Both the position numbers and the translations under genes were made by a program. Positions 23,657-35,200 of a stretch of 64,000 nucleotides of DNA are shown here, piece by piece. The number at the start of each line of letters is the position of its first letter. Position 1 is the stretch's first letter. A model generated the notes under the pieces. It saw nothing but the letters and a program-made list of their open reading frames with translations. It searched no databases and was not told the origin of the DNA. The stretch comes from Blakeslea trispora (taxonomy: Eukaryota; Mucoromycota; Mucoromycetes; Mucorales; Choanephoraceae): assembly GCA_025331445.1 (NCBI GenBank), contig JAIWNE010000028.1, positions 186,001-250,000 on the forward strand, read 5' to 3'.

Positions 23657-25239
23657 TTGGCTCTGAAGGTAAATCATAATGAAACACAACTTCGCAGCAT
23701 CCTGACTTTTTTTTCAATAGAGCTTGTTGCCTTCTCGAAAAATGCCCTTGTTACCGACCACTCATTGAAGGAGTTTTTGCTCAGACATGAAGACTTGATT
23801 GTGTCGACAAATGTCTACAACTCTTTGGACAAGATGAAAGCTACCTGGGTTAAGCGATACAAAGACACCATCAAGAGAGAAAAGCTTGATTTTGGTGTCA
23901 CCGAGGCAGAGCTTTCCAGAGTTGATGAAGCAACCTGGAAACACTTGTACACAGCAAGCGTAAGTATCATTTTGTATTACATAATAGCTCCCTTTGCTTA
24001 CCCTATTCTCTACAGAAGGTAGATGTTGAATGCCTTGGAGCAAGACTGTTTCGTTGGTGTGAATTGAAGGTACTGATGACTTCCTTTTTCTTCCTGCTTT
24101 CTTTCCATTATATTATTGGTAGCTAAAGAGTTTGTTTATTTTAGTTTAATAATGAAGAATACGAAGGCCATGATCAGGCAATACAGGAAGTATCTGCCTT
24201 GGAGAACAAAGAGCGCAAGTCGTTGAAGGAATGTTTGCAGGTGATGAGCGGCAAATACTTGATGACCTTCAACACGTTGACTCACTTGCAGAAATGCGTC
24301 TTAAAGTAATTGCTATATACATACATATACATATACTGCTGAAGATATACTAACAATACAAATTAGATTGAGCATTTCTGGCATCATCAAGAGAAGACGG
24401 CCTGTTGACCTAGATGAGTCAGGCATTGTATACCTGCTGAAGGAGATGCTAAATGCTGTATTCTCTGATACGTTGATGAGATGGAAGAGTGGTGAGAAAA
24501 CGTCGGATGCCACAAAACGATCAAAGAAAGCAAACAGTACAGCAGCAGACTCAAGAAAGACCCAGATAAAAAACTTGATGGGTAGACGAAGCGACTTGAT
24601 TGCATACAATCAGAAAAAAGTGCCTGTCTGCCTGTGTGAAGTCAAGGATGGTTGTTCAAGCTCAGAATCAACCAGACAAGAATCAAAGAGCATTCGTTGT
24701 ACAAAGTCGCTTTGGCTTTACAAAGTCGCTTCGGCTGTACAAAGTCGCTTCGGCTGTACAAAGTCGCTTCGGCTGTACAAAGTCGCTTCGGCTGTACAAA
24801 GTCGCTTCGGCTGTACAAAGTCGCTTCGGCTCTATAATGCAGTGATCAATGGATCTAATAGCATTTGGTCGTTAGACATGAATGGTAAGTGCAAGGAAAG
24901 GAGAGGAAGTATGCAGTCATCTAACATCATAAACACTGGTAGGCCACGAAGGCTATTTGTATTATCTAACAAAGAGCGATGATGTTGATGTTGTCTTGCC
25001 TAGCAAAAGATTGTCTGTCCCTCTTGTTGAGCAAGACATAGTTGAACTAGAAAAAACTATAAAAGCATTGTACGAATTGAAGGTAACGTGATTTGAGCTT
25101 GATAGCAGCCGCAAAAAAGTGAAAGAAAAAAAGCTAATATAAAACAATAGAATTGTATTAAGCAATTCAACGACGAGCTGACAAGCAGCTACAAAACAGA
25201 AGCAAACATAGACCAAGTCTATCATACCCCTCGCCAATA
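23657..25239 (+). CDS. Multi-exon hypothetical protein with PD-(D/E)XK-like motif, interrupted by a 19-bp minisatellite (probably frameshifted)
   Basis: Spliced gene of unknown function. Phase-consistent introns: about 23960-24016, 24071-24144, 24308-24366 and one near 25083-25160. Exons give ..WKHLYTAS / KVDVECLGARLFRWCELK / FNNEEYEGHDQAIQEV.. / LSISGIIKRRRPVDLDESG.. and a C-terminus ending QVYHTPRQ at 25239. The stretch GRRSDLIAY followed by CLCEVK fits the D-x(n)-E-x-K pattern of PD-(D/E)XK nuclease-fold proteins; this is motif-level inference only. Seven 19-bp repeats (24700-24832) lie just after this motif and add a Val-Ala-Ser-Ala/Gln-Ser-Arg type repeat to the frame. Downstream, the frame ends at 24982, but a related frame (VDVVLPSKRLSVPLVEQ) resumes at about 24978 one base off, so the present copy is probably disrupted. 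The true start is unresolved. Confidence 0.55.
24700..24832 (+). repeat. 19-bp minisatellite, 7 tandem units
   Basis: Seven head-to-tail copies of tacaaagtcgcttcggctg. Units 2-6 are identical; unit 1 differs at two positions and unit 7 at the last base. The unit is not a multiple of three, so each forward frame cycles through the same three peptides; none of the three frames contains a stop inside the array. It sits inside the coding region of the PD-(D/E)XK-like gene. Confidence 0.97.
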
Positions 25240-26128
25240 AATGCCTTTCTTGTTTCTTCTTTCTCTTTCATAATTTCCAAAGTGCTTGTCTTTCTTTCAG
25301 ATGATTGTGAAGTAATACACTAGATAACTTAAACAAGGGACTTCGTATACACAATAGGAGATTTCAATTTAACTCTCATATGTTTAGAATATTGAAAAAA
25401 AAAAAAAAAAAACTAGAAAGTAAAAAAGAAGTTTTTTTTTTATGTATTGTTCATTCTGGCCACAGCCTCAGGCAAATCTACCTTTACTTATGGTTCTCAG
25501 TCAATAAGGAGGAGCAGCTTTGTCTTTCATCACACAGCGCCCATCTTCTTGACAAGTCGTCTTATCTACTAGTGAGCTGCTATCCAGAGCAAAGCCATTC
25601 TTGTAACTCCATAGGATTTGGAGTATCATTGTCATGTCTATGATTTTTACATGTCTGTTGTATACATTGTCCTTTTTAGGAACAATAACAAATTATAAAG
25701 TCAGATTAGCCATCACGTCGTTAACATATATGGACATATTGATTAACGGTGAGATACGTTCTTATACAAATAAACAGAAAGTACGTTGTGAGCCAACGTA
25801 AGGTAAACACTCGGTTAAGATGCGGGATCCATCATTAGTATAAATAGAGCTAGAAAATGTATATTGAATAAAGACAACTTTCTTTTGGGTCTGATTGATT
25901 TATTATTGTTATCAAATGTACCGTGAATATCACAATGTCGTTATATAATGGGTGGACGTAAATGAAGAATTTAATAAGTTGACACATCACTTTCAGATAT
26001 GAAAAATCGTAGGATGATGTTAGAATTGAATTTGGATGACCTTTTTCTAACAAAAGTTTTCGTCTATTCTTTATTTTTTTCTTCAATTTCATTTTCTATT
26101 TCCATTAAATTTTATTAAAAAACCCGCA
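25240..26128. other. Spacer / promoter side of the piggyBac-like gene
   Basis: About 0.9 kb of AT-rich sequence. A frame at 25380-25643 begins with an A-run and shows no domain. Just before the piggyBac-like start there is a T/C-rich stretch (26060-26115). I looked for TTAA-flanked terminal repeats matching the right side and did not find a convincing pair by eye. Confidence 0.4.
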
Positions 26129-28156
26129 ATGTCTCGCAATCAAAACCTCGCTTTAAACCAAAGAGTATCCGTCAATGGTCGCTACTTAGTAGGAACTGAA
26201 GTTGCCAGATTGTTAGAAGCAACTCACAATTTCAGACAACCAGGTTCTCGTCTTTTTGGAACCATTTGTAACCGTGTTGAAGAAGGTAACAAGGTTTTTT
26301 ACGGCATTGAGTTTAATGCACTCAATGGCCGCCAAATTCAGTTGAGTGCAGCACGTATCTCCACCAGGTTTGTTGAAAAGGCACCTGTTGAAGCTCAGGT
26401 TGCTGCTGTGACCACCGATGCTGCTGCCGCAAATGATGAGGCTTCTTCAGGAAGCAGCTCATCATCGAGCGAAGAAGAAGTTTCTTCTAACGAAACTGTC
26501 AACGTCGACAGTGAATGGGTCGAGCAGGAAGTTGTCTTCGATGCAAGAGCAACAAGTGGAGCTTCGTTTGTCGGAAAGAGCAAGATGAACATGGAGAACA
26601 GCCGAGTCGCTTCGCCTGCCGATTACTTTTTGCGCTTCTTGCCCCAAGAGCACTTTCTTGATGTGATCGACAAGATCAACACTAGTGCAAGAAGCGCTTA
26701 TCCAGGTTGGGCGGAACTAAACTGGAACGAATTCTTGCTTTGGATCACGATGTGTCTTATTATGACAATGTTCTCCAACGCTGATTTGGAATTGTTTTGG
26801 GGAAAGAGTGAAAGTCCTTTTGGTTTCAACTTTACCTTTGCTGAATTCATGACCATTGAGAGATTCAAAAGTTTGACCTCTATGTTTACGTTCGAGATTC
26901 CTTACATTGCAAAGTGAGTCAAATGTTTTGTTTAATTGCAAAAGTACTTAATGTGATTGTTGTAGCCAAAAAGAGGATTCGTTGTATCAGCTTCGTCGAT
27001 TCGTCGCTGCATACAACGACAATTTAGTCCAAGCAATGGTGCCAGGAAAATACTTGTGCGTAGATGAAAGCATGAACCAGTGGCTCGGTAAAGGCATGCC
27101 TAACGTGGTGAAGATCCCAAGAAAGCCCCACTCAATCGGTCAAGAGTACAAAACCTTGGCCGATTGCGAAACTTTCTGTATTCTCAGATTGGATCCCGTT
27201 GGCGACAAGACCGTCAGACGATTTGAGTCACAAGGTACTCTGAAAACAATAGCGACGGTCTTGCGCCTTACTGAGCCTTGGTTCTATTCTGGTAGAACCA
27301 TAGTTGGTGATTCTCTTTTTGGTTCGCCAGCTATGGCAAGAAGATTGTTAGAAGAAGGCCTGTACTCTATAATGCAGGTCAAGAAGAGAATGTACTGGCC
27401 TCGTGGGATGCCCCGGGATGATTTGGTTGCTGCTCTTGGTGATGACTTTGGTGCCAAGGTCAGCAAAAGGGCTAGACAAGGTGATATCTTTGTATGCGCC
27501 TACAAAGATATGAAGCCCAGGGCCTTGGTCGCCAGCTGTGGTCTCACCAAGGATGGCAGCCAAATCACACGAAGAATGAAAGACGGTCAGTTAAAGTTTT
27601 GCAACAGACCACTTGTGTTTGATGAATACTCAGCAAACAAAGGTATATAAAAAAGTGATTGTTTGATGATAAAATTCTAAAAATTTAAATAGGGGCCGTT
27701 GACAATCCCAACAACCGGAAAGATTACATGGCCTCTTTCCATGATGCGATAAAGAGTGACCGGTCGATGGTTCGTTGCTTGGCTTTCTTTCTTGGTGTTG
27801 CTGAGGCAAATGCCTTTTCGGCATATACCGCCTTTTCTGAGAAAGGAAAGGGGATGAAGCATGGTGAGTTTCGGTGGAAACTTTGCGTCTCGCTCCTCTC
27901 ACACTTGAAAAAGGGTGAAGAGGGGCCCTCTGGAAACCACAGCCAGCCTATTTTAACTCGTTCAATGGTTCCAGGGGGTCAGAATGTACCTCACCACCCT
28001 GTGTCAATATGTGAAAAGAGACGCAGGCTTTGTAAGAAGTGCAAGTGTCGGACTTCTTTCCGCTGCAAATGCGATGAAAATTTGTCTTTGTGCTTTGTCT
28101 GCTGTGCCGTTCATATCGAAGAAAAAACGATTGAACGGTATCAGCAAAATCTTTGA
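26129..28156 (+). mobile_element. piggyBac-like (DDE_Tnp_1_7) transposase gene, apparently intact
   Basis: Three exons, 26129-26913, 26966-27642 and 27693-28156, sum to whole codons (641 aa) with no stop or frameshift. The N-terminus has an acidic Ser/Glu tract (about residues 85-135). The transposase core is recognisable: FLRFLPQEHF .. WNEFLLWITMCLIMTMFSNA, then three candidate catalytic aspartates in LCVDESMNQW, IVGDSLFGSP and the NKGAVDNPNNRKDYM region (piggyBac-type D, D, D). The C-terminus has a basic Cys-rich cluster (RRRLCKKCKCRTSFRCKC .. LCFVCCAVH) like the Cys-rich DNA-binding tails of piggyBac enzymes. It could be an active autonomous element or a domesticated gene. Terminal inverted repeats and TTAA duplications were not identified by eye, which is the main uncertainty. 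Confidence 0.88.
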
Positions 28157-28230
28157 ATAAAGCTCTTTTATTTGTGATATTTTGACGCATTTTTGATAAC
28201 TTTATGTTTAACTTATAGGTTGACAAAAAT

Positions 28231-28248
28231 GAAGCCACTTTCGGCTTC
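28231..28248. repeat. Short imperfect-palindrome (hairpin) repeat, left copy
   Basis: gaagccactttcggcttc can form a 6-bp stem (GAAGCC/GGCTTC). It is followed 8 bases later by TTACGTCC. Its reverse complement matches the repeat at 28414-28430, and the TTACGTCC motif recurs in direct orientation there. It lies between the piggyBac-like gene and copy B. Confidence 0.8.
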
Positions 28249-28412
28249 TAGAATTTACGTCCTACAAGCGAAATTGAATGATCAGAGCTGGCAGAACAAA
28301 ACATCTCGTACAAAGCTGAAAATTGTACACAATGCAATTGATATGTGAAGGTTTTGATCTACAAAGTTTTAGGCTTGTAACTTTATTATGATACGAGTTA
28401 TGCTTTTTCAAA

Positions 28413-31278
28413 GTGAAGCCGAAAGTGGCTTTTCGGAGTTACGTCCACCCAAGAAAATGCATTCCAAATGGCCAAATGTCTTTGACCGAAATTGCGTTCA
28501 AAGTTCTTGGAATGAAGATCAAGAAAGATGAGCGGCTTTCTAGCTGGAGCATTTCACCTTTGTCCGCCCAACAAATTGAGTATGCTGCCATTGATGCTTG
28601 GGCAAGCATGGCTATATACAGCGTTGTAAGAGGCAAACCTGAGATTGGTACTAGAATAAGCTCTAGAAGCTGTCTTCCAAGTATCTGTGTAGTTTACAAG
28701 CCTAGGCAAGCAAAGAGTGTAGTTGCGCTTGGTAAAGTTTGCAGTGATGTCACTAATCAAGGTGTAGTCATGGCAAACATACTACGTGTCAAGCTCCCAG
28801 GATTCCTTTTCTCTTTGAACTCAGGTTCAGTCACTGGAAACCCAAGGCCTCTCAACTCTTTTGGTGCAGTTCCCTTTGAATTGAGTATACCAATGAAGGA
28901 TTTTTTAACAGTAGTCGAGCAAGATGTAGAATGCATGGATGAATCTAGTAACAACGAGCAAAATCTTACAGTTTCCTTTCAGCAAGGCGTTGATGTTCAA
29001 TCCGCAGGCGATCGGAGTGCTACAGATAGTGAGATTAAGGAAGCTTTCGTAGTTATGTTCGGAGAAGACATGGCGATGGTGTTGTATACAGCCTACATTC
29101 TACTCCATCTGAGACATTATCTAGATCTAAGCGGGCACCTAGTTACACGACCCTTCATTATTCATAGCCAGATTGACACTTAGCTCAGTCTAAATAAAAG
29201 ATCGGATCACACTTCATTTACATCAGGACACTTGGATCGAAACAATTGCGCTAATGGTAACCTTTGGTCAATGCGCAATAGGTATCAACCTTTATCCAAA
29301 GCACCCGATTAGCTATCATCAATTGCACTCAATTCAAATCAGGATTGCTACTCAGTTATCATGAAAGTATAATTAGAAGGCACACATTTGAAATAAACGC
29401 AGATCAGATTCATATCTATCTTTTGGCCGTTCAGATTCTAATCACTTCTCTGTCTTTACACTTTTACTTGTTTTATTTGTGTCTGTTGTATTCTCGGATA
29501 TAACAGATGGTAGACAAAGAAAGCTTTTCTGCTGGCTACAAAGCATTTTTAAATGTTAATTTAAGCCCAAACAATAATGATGAAGTCGATATCTCTATAG
29601 TTCGTACAAGAGTATTGAAAGATATATTCCATCTAATGGACATGATCAAGCCTTACAAAAAGTAGACTCTCTACAAAGAATTTACTCGTAGATTCAGTGA
29701 CAGTCTTTTTTTTTCCTGGATGAGGAAGATAAGGGAGTTGTAGCAGAAGCACTCGAAAGCAATGGATCTTCATGGGAAGTAAAGATGAAGTATGACAGAT
29801 CCTGGATCATGAAGCGTGTTAGAAGAAAAGTTCCTGCTCCTGAGCAGTTGTTGCCGCTGTTGAAATCTTTGTTTTTGTCTTTTGGACCGCTGAAGTGCTC
29901 GAAGTCTGCAAGACCTTTGTTTGACAAGCTTTCTTGGAAACAGGCTTTAACTGTTCTTAGAACTGTAGAGTTAGGGCACGCCTCTGATCCCCCAGGAGTT
30001 CAGCTCTATTTCAAGACTAGCAAAAAAGACAAACTTGGCCTTACTTTGTATAGATGTGTGAGAGGCACCAACTCCCTTGAGGGTGGTGTCCATCAAAATC
30101 TAATTCAAAAGTTTGGCTCGTTTGGAGCAGGACCTAAATTGACAGATGCCATGTTGACAGAATATCGACTGCGCCATAATATTGACGTTGGAACTGCCAA
30201 TCGATGCAGTCGTCTTCATAAAGGCCACTACGATTCATGGCTAGTCCAACACATTCAATTGTTAAGAGGCAAGCTTGGCATCAATGATCGTAAGCAACAT
30301 ATATTTATCGATATTAATGCTTTGTATTACCAAGGTCCAAAAAAAGTTTTTGGAATTTGTCCATTTCCTGAAGATGAAATGAAAAAACTTGGCATTGAAA
30401 AAAGCAATGGTAATACGGTTGCTTCTGGATTTTCAGACTTGACGATTCCAAAGATAGAAGATACTGTGCATCTGTCTGTCGGTTCAACAAGTCGTCCGAT
30501 AAATGCCAGATATACTTACGTTGCTCATGCTCAAAGGACCAGATTTGCTGTTATTGCGGTGCATACACTAGAAGTGTTGTTTTTGTTTTCTCGGCTGTAT
30601 AACAAGCAGTTTTTAAATGTTAATAGCCCTGATTTTCAGAAATTTGCTTCCATTTGGAATGCTCATGCAAATGGTGAGAACATTTTCTACAAGACGCCAG
30701 AGCATTTGGAGAAGCACTTTGGCCACTGGAAAGAGCAGGAAGCGGCTAAGAAGACCAATAGCATTCATTATGGTATCATTGAGTTGTTTATGACTGAACA
30801 AAGATCTGTAAATGCACCTAGGCAGACTGAACAAGCTCGTGTACCTAGCCTTCCTATGACATTAGGTAATGTCATGCTAGCTGAATCACCGTTGATTATG
30901 CCTGCCCCAACTTCTGTTCCTCCTGCTGTTGTGTTTCCATTCGAAACACAAAACATACCTTTTGCTTTTAGCATACCATGCATGTAAATTCGTCAACAAC
31001 AGCCTTTGATATCAAGCTCAGTCCAACGAACACTGCAGCCCAATATCCGCAGAACTGCTGATGTGAGAACATCCAATTTGGTAGCAGTAGCAACAGTAGC
31101 AGGACCATCTCACATGACAACAGATGTAGCCAAGCGAAGAACATGCAAAGGCTGTGGATCTCACACTTGTCCCGGCAAAATCAACAGAAAGCGATGTATT
31201 TCTCCAATATGCCTGAAATGCAGAAAAGAGAAAGACTGCGACGGATTGTTTGATCCAAGCAAGTGTAGTACTACATAA
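28413..31278 (+). pseudogene. Copy B: 5'-truncated relative of the exonuclease/Cys-cluster protein
   Basis: Collinear with the second half of copy A but clearly diverged. It begins inside the exonuclease domain (LTEIAFKVLGMKI .. YAAIDAWASMAIY, Exo III with its Asp retained), then VYKPRQAKSVVALGKV (copy A: GGFPKNSSKLIAATAFG). The conserved region TLYRCVRGTNSLEGGVHQNL .. HYDSWLVQHIQLLRGK (30040-30270) and a C-terminal Cys cluster (RRTCKGCGSHTCPGK .. CLKCRKEKDCDG, 31133-31260) follow. The DUF6729-like, DDE-like and Exo I/II parts are missing. Damage: frame ends at 29183, TAG at 29663, a one-base shift in the T-run near 29707-29714, and TAA at 30985. The copy A intron at 20735-20808 is absent at the equivalent point here (about 30185). 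Confidence 0.75.
28414..28430. repeat. Short imperfect-palindrome (hairpin) repeat, right copy
   Basis: gaagccgaaagtggctt is a 17-base inverted match to the hairpin at 28231-28248, followed by TTACGTCC (28438-28445). The pair brackets about 165 bp and touches the truncated 5' end of copy B. Possible relics of a small non-autonomous element or of a rearrangement. Confidence 0.75.
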
Positions 31279-32220
31279 TACTTTTTGAATAAATTTCCTT
31301 CTTTCTTTCTCTTTCTCTTTCTCTTTCTATTTTCCTTCTTTTTATTTTTTTGTATCCCCTCAGACATGGCATACGAGCTCCAAAATGGTCTCTTCATGTT
31401 CTCTATCTATTATCTGCAATGAGAACAAAAAGCTTGTTTGTATCATATGCATCGTGTAGTACAGACTAAGCAGACGTATGCCCTATTGATTTTAGGAGAG
31501 TAAGAAGCATATGTAGACAATTATCTATATAACGACTTATACATTCTAATCAATAAAATGACAATAATCGGTAGAAAATACATGTCGACTATCATGCAGA
31601 AAGATGATCTCTGTTTAATGATACCATGTCACTTTGACCCTTTCCATGGTGACTCTTTGCTATAATATGCTTGAAGCTCTCCAGATAGAGCGCCTAAAAA
31701 ATCAAAGCTTGTGAGTAAGTATACTTGGTTGCACAACGAATAAATGCATCATAAAGTTTCTTAGGTCAGCTATTCATACTTTGATTTATTGCATGACAGA
31801 TTAAACAAACAATATTGCTCTGTACAAGTGTTTAGATTGATGTTGTTTTGTAGCAATATGTAATTCCTCCCAAAATATATCGCAATGAGATTAAGTCGAC
31901 TACTATCTTTAATCCACCTTTAAATATACAGTATTAAATTATTGACTTTATTTTGATTATTAGGGAGTTGGGCATCTTAAAATTATCATAGTTTCATTAT
32001 ATCAGTGTGTATATGTGAATTTTTTGAGAAAAACTGGTAAAGGAATAGGAATAAATGAATTTTAAGAAGAAAAGGAAAATAGCTAGAATGATAGAGAAAT
32101 AAATAAGAAGGAATATGTAAAGATGAAAATAAGAAAAAGAATGAGAAAAAGTAATGAACGACTGATATTTGCTATTTCCAATTAAAACATGTATTTTTTT
32201 GAGTGTTACATCGGATATAA
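31279..32220. other. Intergenic region with CTTT-type simple repeat
   Basis: About 0.9 kb downstream of copy B and of the RasGEF gene (convergent). It starts with a CTTT/TCTT simple-sequence stretch (about 31291-31350). There is an A/G-rich part at 32040-32155 and no supported coding frame. Confidence 0.5.
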
Positions 32221-35200
32221 TTACAAGAATCCTGATTCTTGCAAAAGACGAGTAATCTTCTCATCCTCGCGCTCTCTATAGTGAGCAAGAGTTAGTTTCG
32301 CATCTATCTACAATTGAATTTCGGCTCTTACCTTGGCTCTAACTTTAGACTTTCTTTGTATAATTGCTCTTCATCTCGGGTACTCTTCAAATTGTGTTTG
32401 ATGAAGTCTTGCAACTCATCCACAGGCTTCAATTGGTATAAAGAAGATTGATATTGTTGGATTTCTCGAATAACTTCGGCAGTTTTTGCTCTTTTAGCAA
32501 AGTTAATCAAATCCTTGCTCTTCTTGAGTTCGTTTGAATTACCGTCTTCTATAAATGTCAGATCTTGGAGGTAGATACCCAAGAAGGGAATACAAGGTGG
32601 ATTGATAGAGTGAATGAAGACACGGTAGGCATTAAAGTTTCGGTTAGCACCCATCAGTTTACGTATATCTTGTAGCACCTGTGTTGTTCTTGTGCCTACA
32701 GCTTCCCAAGTGCGCTTCAATCGACCGACTGAACTGTTGTCAAAGGCAGATAGAATGGCCATACAAGTATTGAAGTTGTTTAATGCTCTGCATCGCTTTT
32801 TTTTTTTAAAGAAAAGATACAAGGTTAGTCAAGAACACATGATAAAACACAATACCAAATACTTACTTCTGCTACTTGTACCCAGTACTTGATTAAAACA
32901 CTTCTCTTTTTGATATCTGTCTGACTCAGGATTACATCAGAAACCCAGGAAGTCACTTGGTTACAATACTCAATTGATGCTCGAATGTTGACTGCAACAT
33001 TGTTGACATCATCTTGTATGGACCATGCCTTATCTAAACATTCAATAGGTCTGATTGCACTGTAGAACTTGAAGTCCATGATAGTTAGCTGTCTTGCCAT
33101 TTCGAGTGCATCAATATCCAGTAACTTGAATCGGCGTCTGTTCTTGGGCAATATGGGTTCTGGTGGGTCAGGCAAAGTCAAGATCATCTTCTTCAAACTA
33201 CCATTTTCAGTTGCCTTTGTGGCACGACGTTTTTCAATCAGTGATTCAAGCTGACCGTTGGAAAATTTCAAGGTTTTGCGGATACTTGTTTGAGTGAATT
33301 CCAAAAGACGGTCCAAAAGCACACTATCATCTTCGTAGTAATAAGATTCCAACCAACTCTTCATGACATTAAAGACACGAAGTCGGACCAGTTTTAACTT
33401 CTTTTCTTGCCAGATAGCAGCATCATTCTCATCTAGTCCCTCGGGGCATTTAAGGTTGTATCTAGCCTCTAGCAAATCCATGAGCTCCATTGAACTACAG
33501 AAAGAACGATATGTCAACAGGAAGGTGTTGATGAAGCTCATGTCTAGATAATCATGCAGAGTTAAACGTTCGACAAGTGCAGGTAATGTACCGCCCTTGA
33601 CATTGCCTTCCATGTTGAATACAATATCATTAGGTCCATAGTCGTATTCCAGGAAAGCAGGTCGCTCTTCAGTAGCTGGTTTGGCAGGCGTAATGACCTC
33701 TTCAGAATTAGATGGTGCTTCGTCACCAAGCAATTTCTTCACTTTACTGGATACAGCTTGTTTAGTAAGAGGTGCAGTTTGTGAGCGCTGCATAGGATAA
33801 GGTAATGGTGGTTGCGATTGAAGTGCAAGTTCAGATTTGTGGCGATCCATGAGTTCAACAGAAGGTCTGACTCTGTCACCATTGTCGTCAAAGAAGGAAG
33901 CTGTCTCTCCATCCTCATCACCTAGCTTACGACGATAGAACCTAGCTTCGTCTTCTTCTTCTATATCTTCTGGAATGATAGACTCATCAGTGTTGAGTGA
34001 GGATGCCTTTTTTGATAGTGTCTTTGGGTCTGGCACACCCAAGAAGGATGCATTGCTACTGTTTCTACTGCGATTTTTGATAGCCAATTGATGCACGCTA
34101 GCGCATATTTGTTCAATTGGTTCAAATAAACTGCCTGATGCACTTTCTGTCTCTCTCAAGTTTTCATAGAAATCGAAAGCACTACCTCCAGTTAGTGATT
34201 GAAGTCTATAGAACAAGAGCCCAAGGCCGTCTGCCAGTGCTTGTTTACCAGCCTTCAGCTCATTCAATTCAGGGTATTGTTGTACACCAGAAAAATCCGT
34301 TTCGTCCAGATATCCTAGAAACAAGCCTGTTTGATTGGATAAGTTTCTGAAATGAGTAAATAAGAGCGCCGCCAAAGATGTTCTGTCGTCCTGCGACAGG
34401 TTAATTTTGCGATCTTCCCTTTCAAGCAAAAAGAAGGAAATGCACTTGATAATGGTCTCGGCAGAGTCTTGAATACATGTACCCATTGTCTCTAAACTTT
34501 CAGCTAAATTGATTTGCAAGCTGTAACGGTTACTAGAAGACGAAGGGCGTCTAGAGTATATATCTTCTTCATCTTCTATCCATTGAGGATCCGCATGTAC
34601 TAAAGGAAGCTTGAGATCTTGGCATGTATTTACAAAGTTGCGCACCATCATCAGTAGCTCACTGGATTCTGAAAGTATTTTATTGGTGGTTGCTCGATGC
34701 TCTTCTTCAGTTGAGAATGCAGTGTGAGATGTTTGTGTTGTCAGTACAAGCTTAGACATACTGGCCATCATGGCACGATGATGAGATCGAAGTGCACTAT
34801 TGGCTTTTATGTATGTCGAGTCTTTGTCGATAGTTGAGGAAGCAATCAGCATGAAGCGAATTGAGTTGACTATCTCGATAGAATTTTTGTAATATAGATT
34901 GTGTTGGCCGTTTTTAGCTGCTGATGTAAGTTGGTGCAAAGCAACAGCGATAGTGCTGGACAATTTCGTCCAGCTGAGAGGTTCAGTGGCATCAATGCGT
35001 CGTACAGATGGTCTACGAGAAGGTGATCTGGGTAGGAGTTGAGGTGGAGCACTATATTGCTTAATATCGCTTGCTCTTGAGAGCTTATGGAACAGGCAAA
35101 TGCCAATTAGAATTTGGCTTTTCCTCTGTTTGATTATATGCTACTTACCAAGCTTTGAACGTCGCTGGAATAGGGTCTTCCTTGCTGAAGCGTAACACGA

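Noticed and set aside
24700..24832. Possible CRISPR-like array
   Set aside because: Units are directly adjacent with no spacers; it is a plain minisatellite in a eukaryotic gene.
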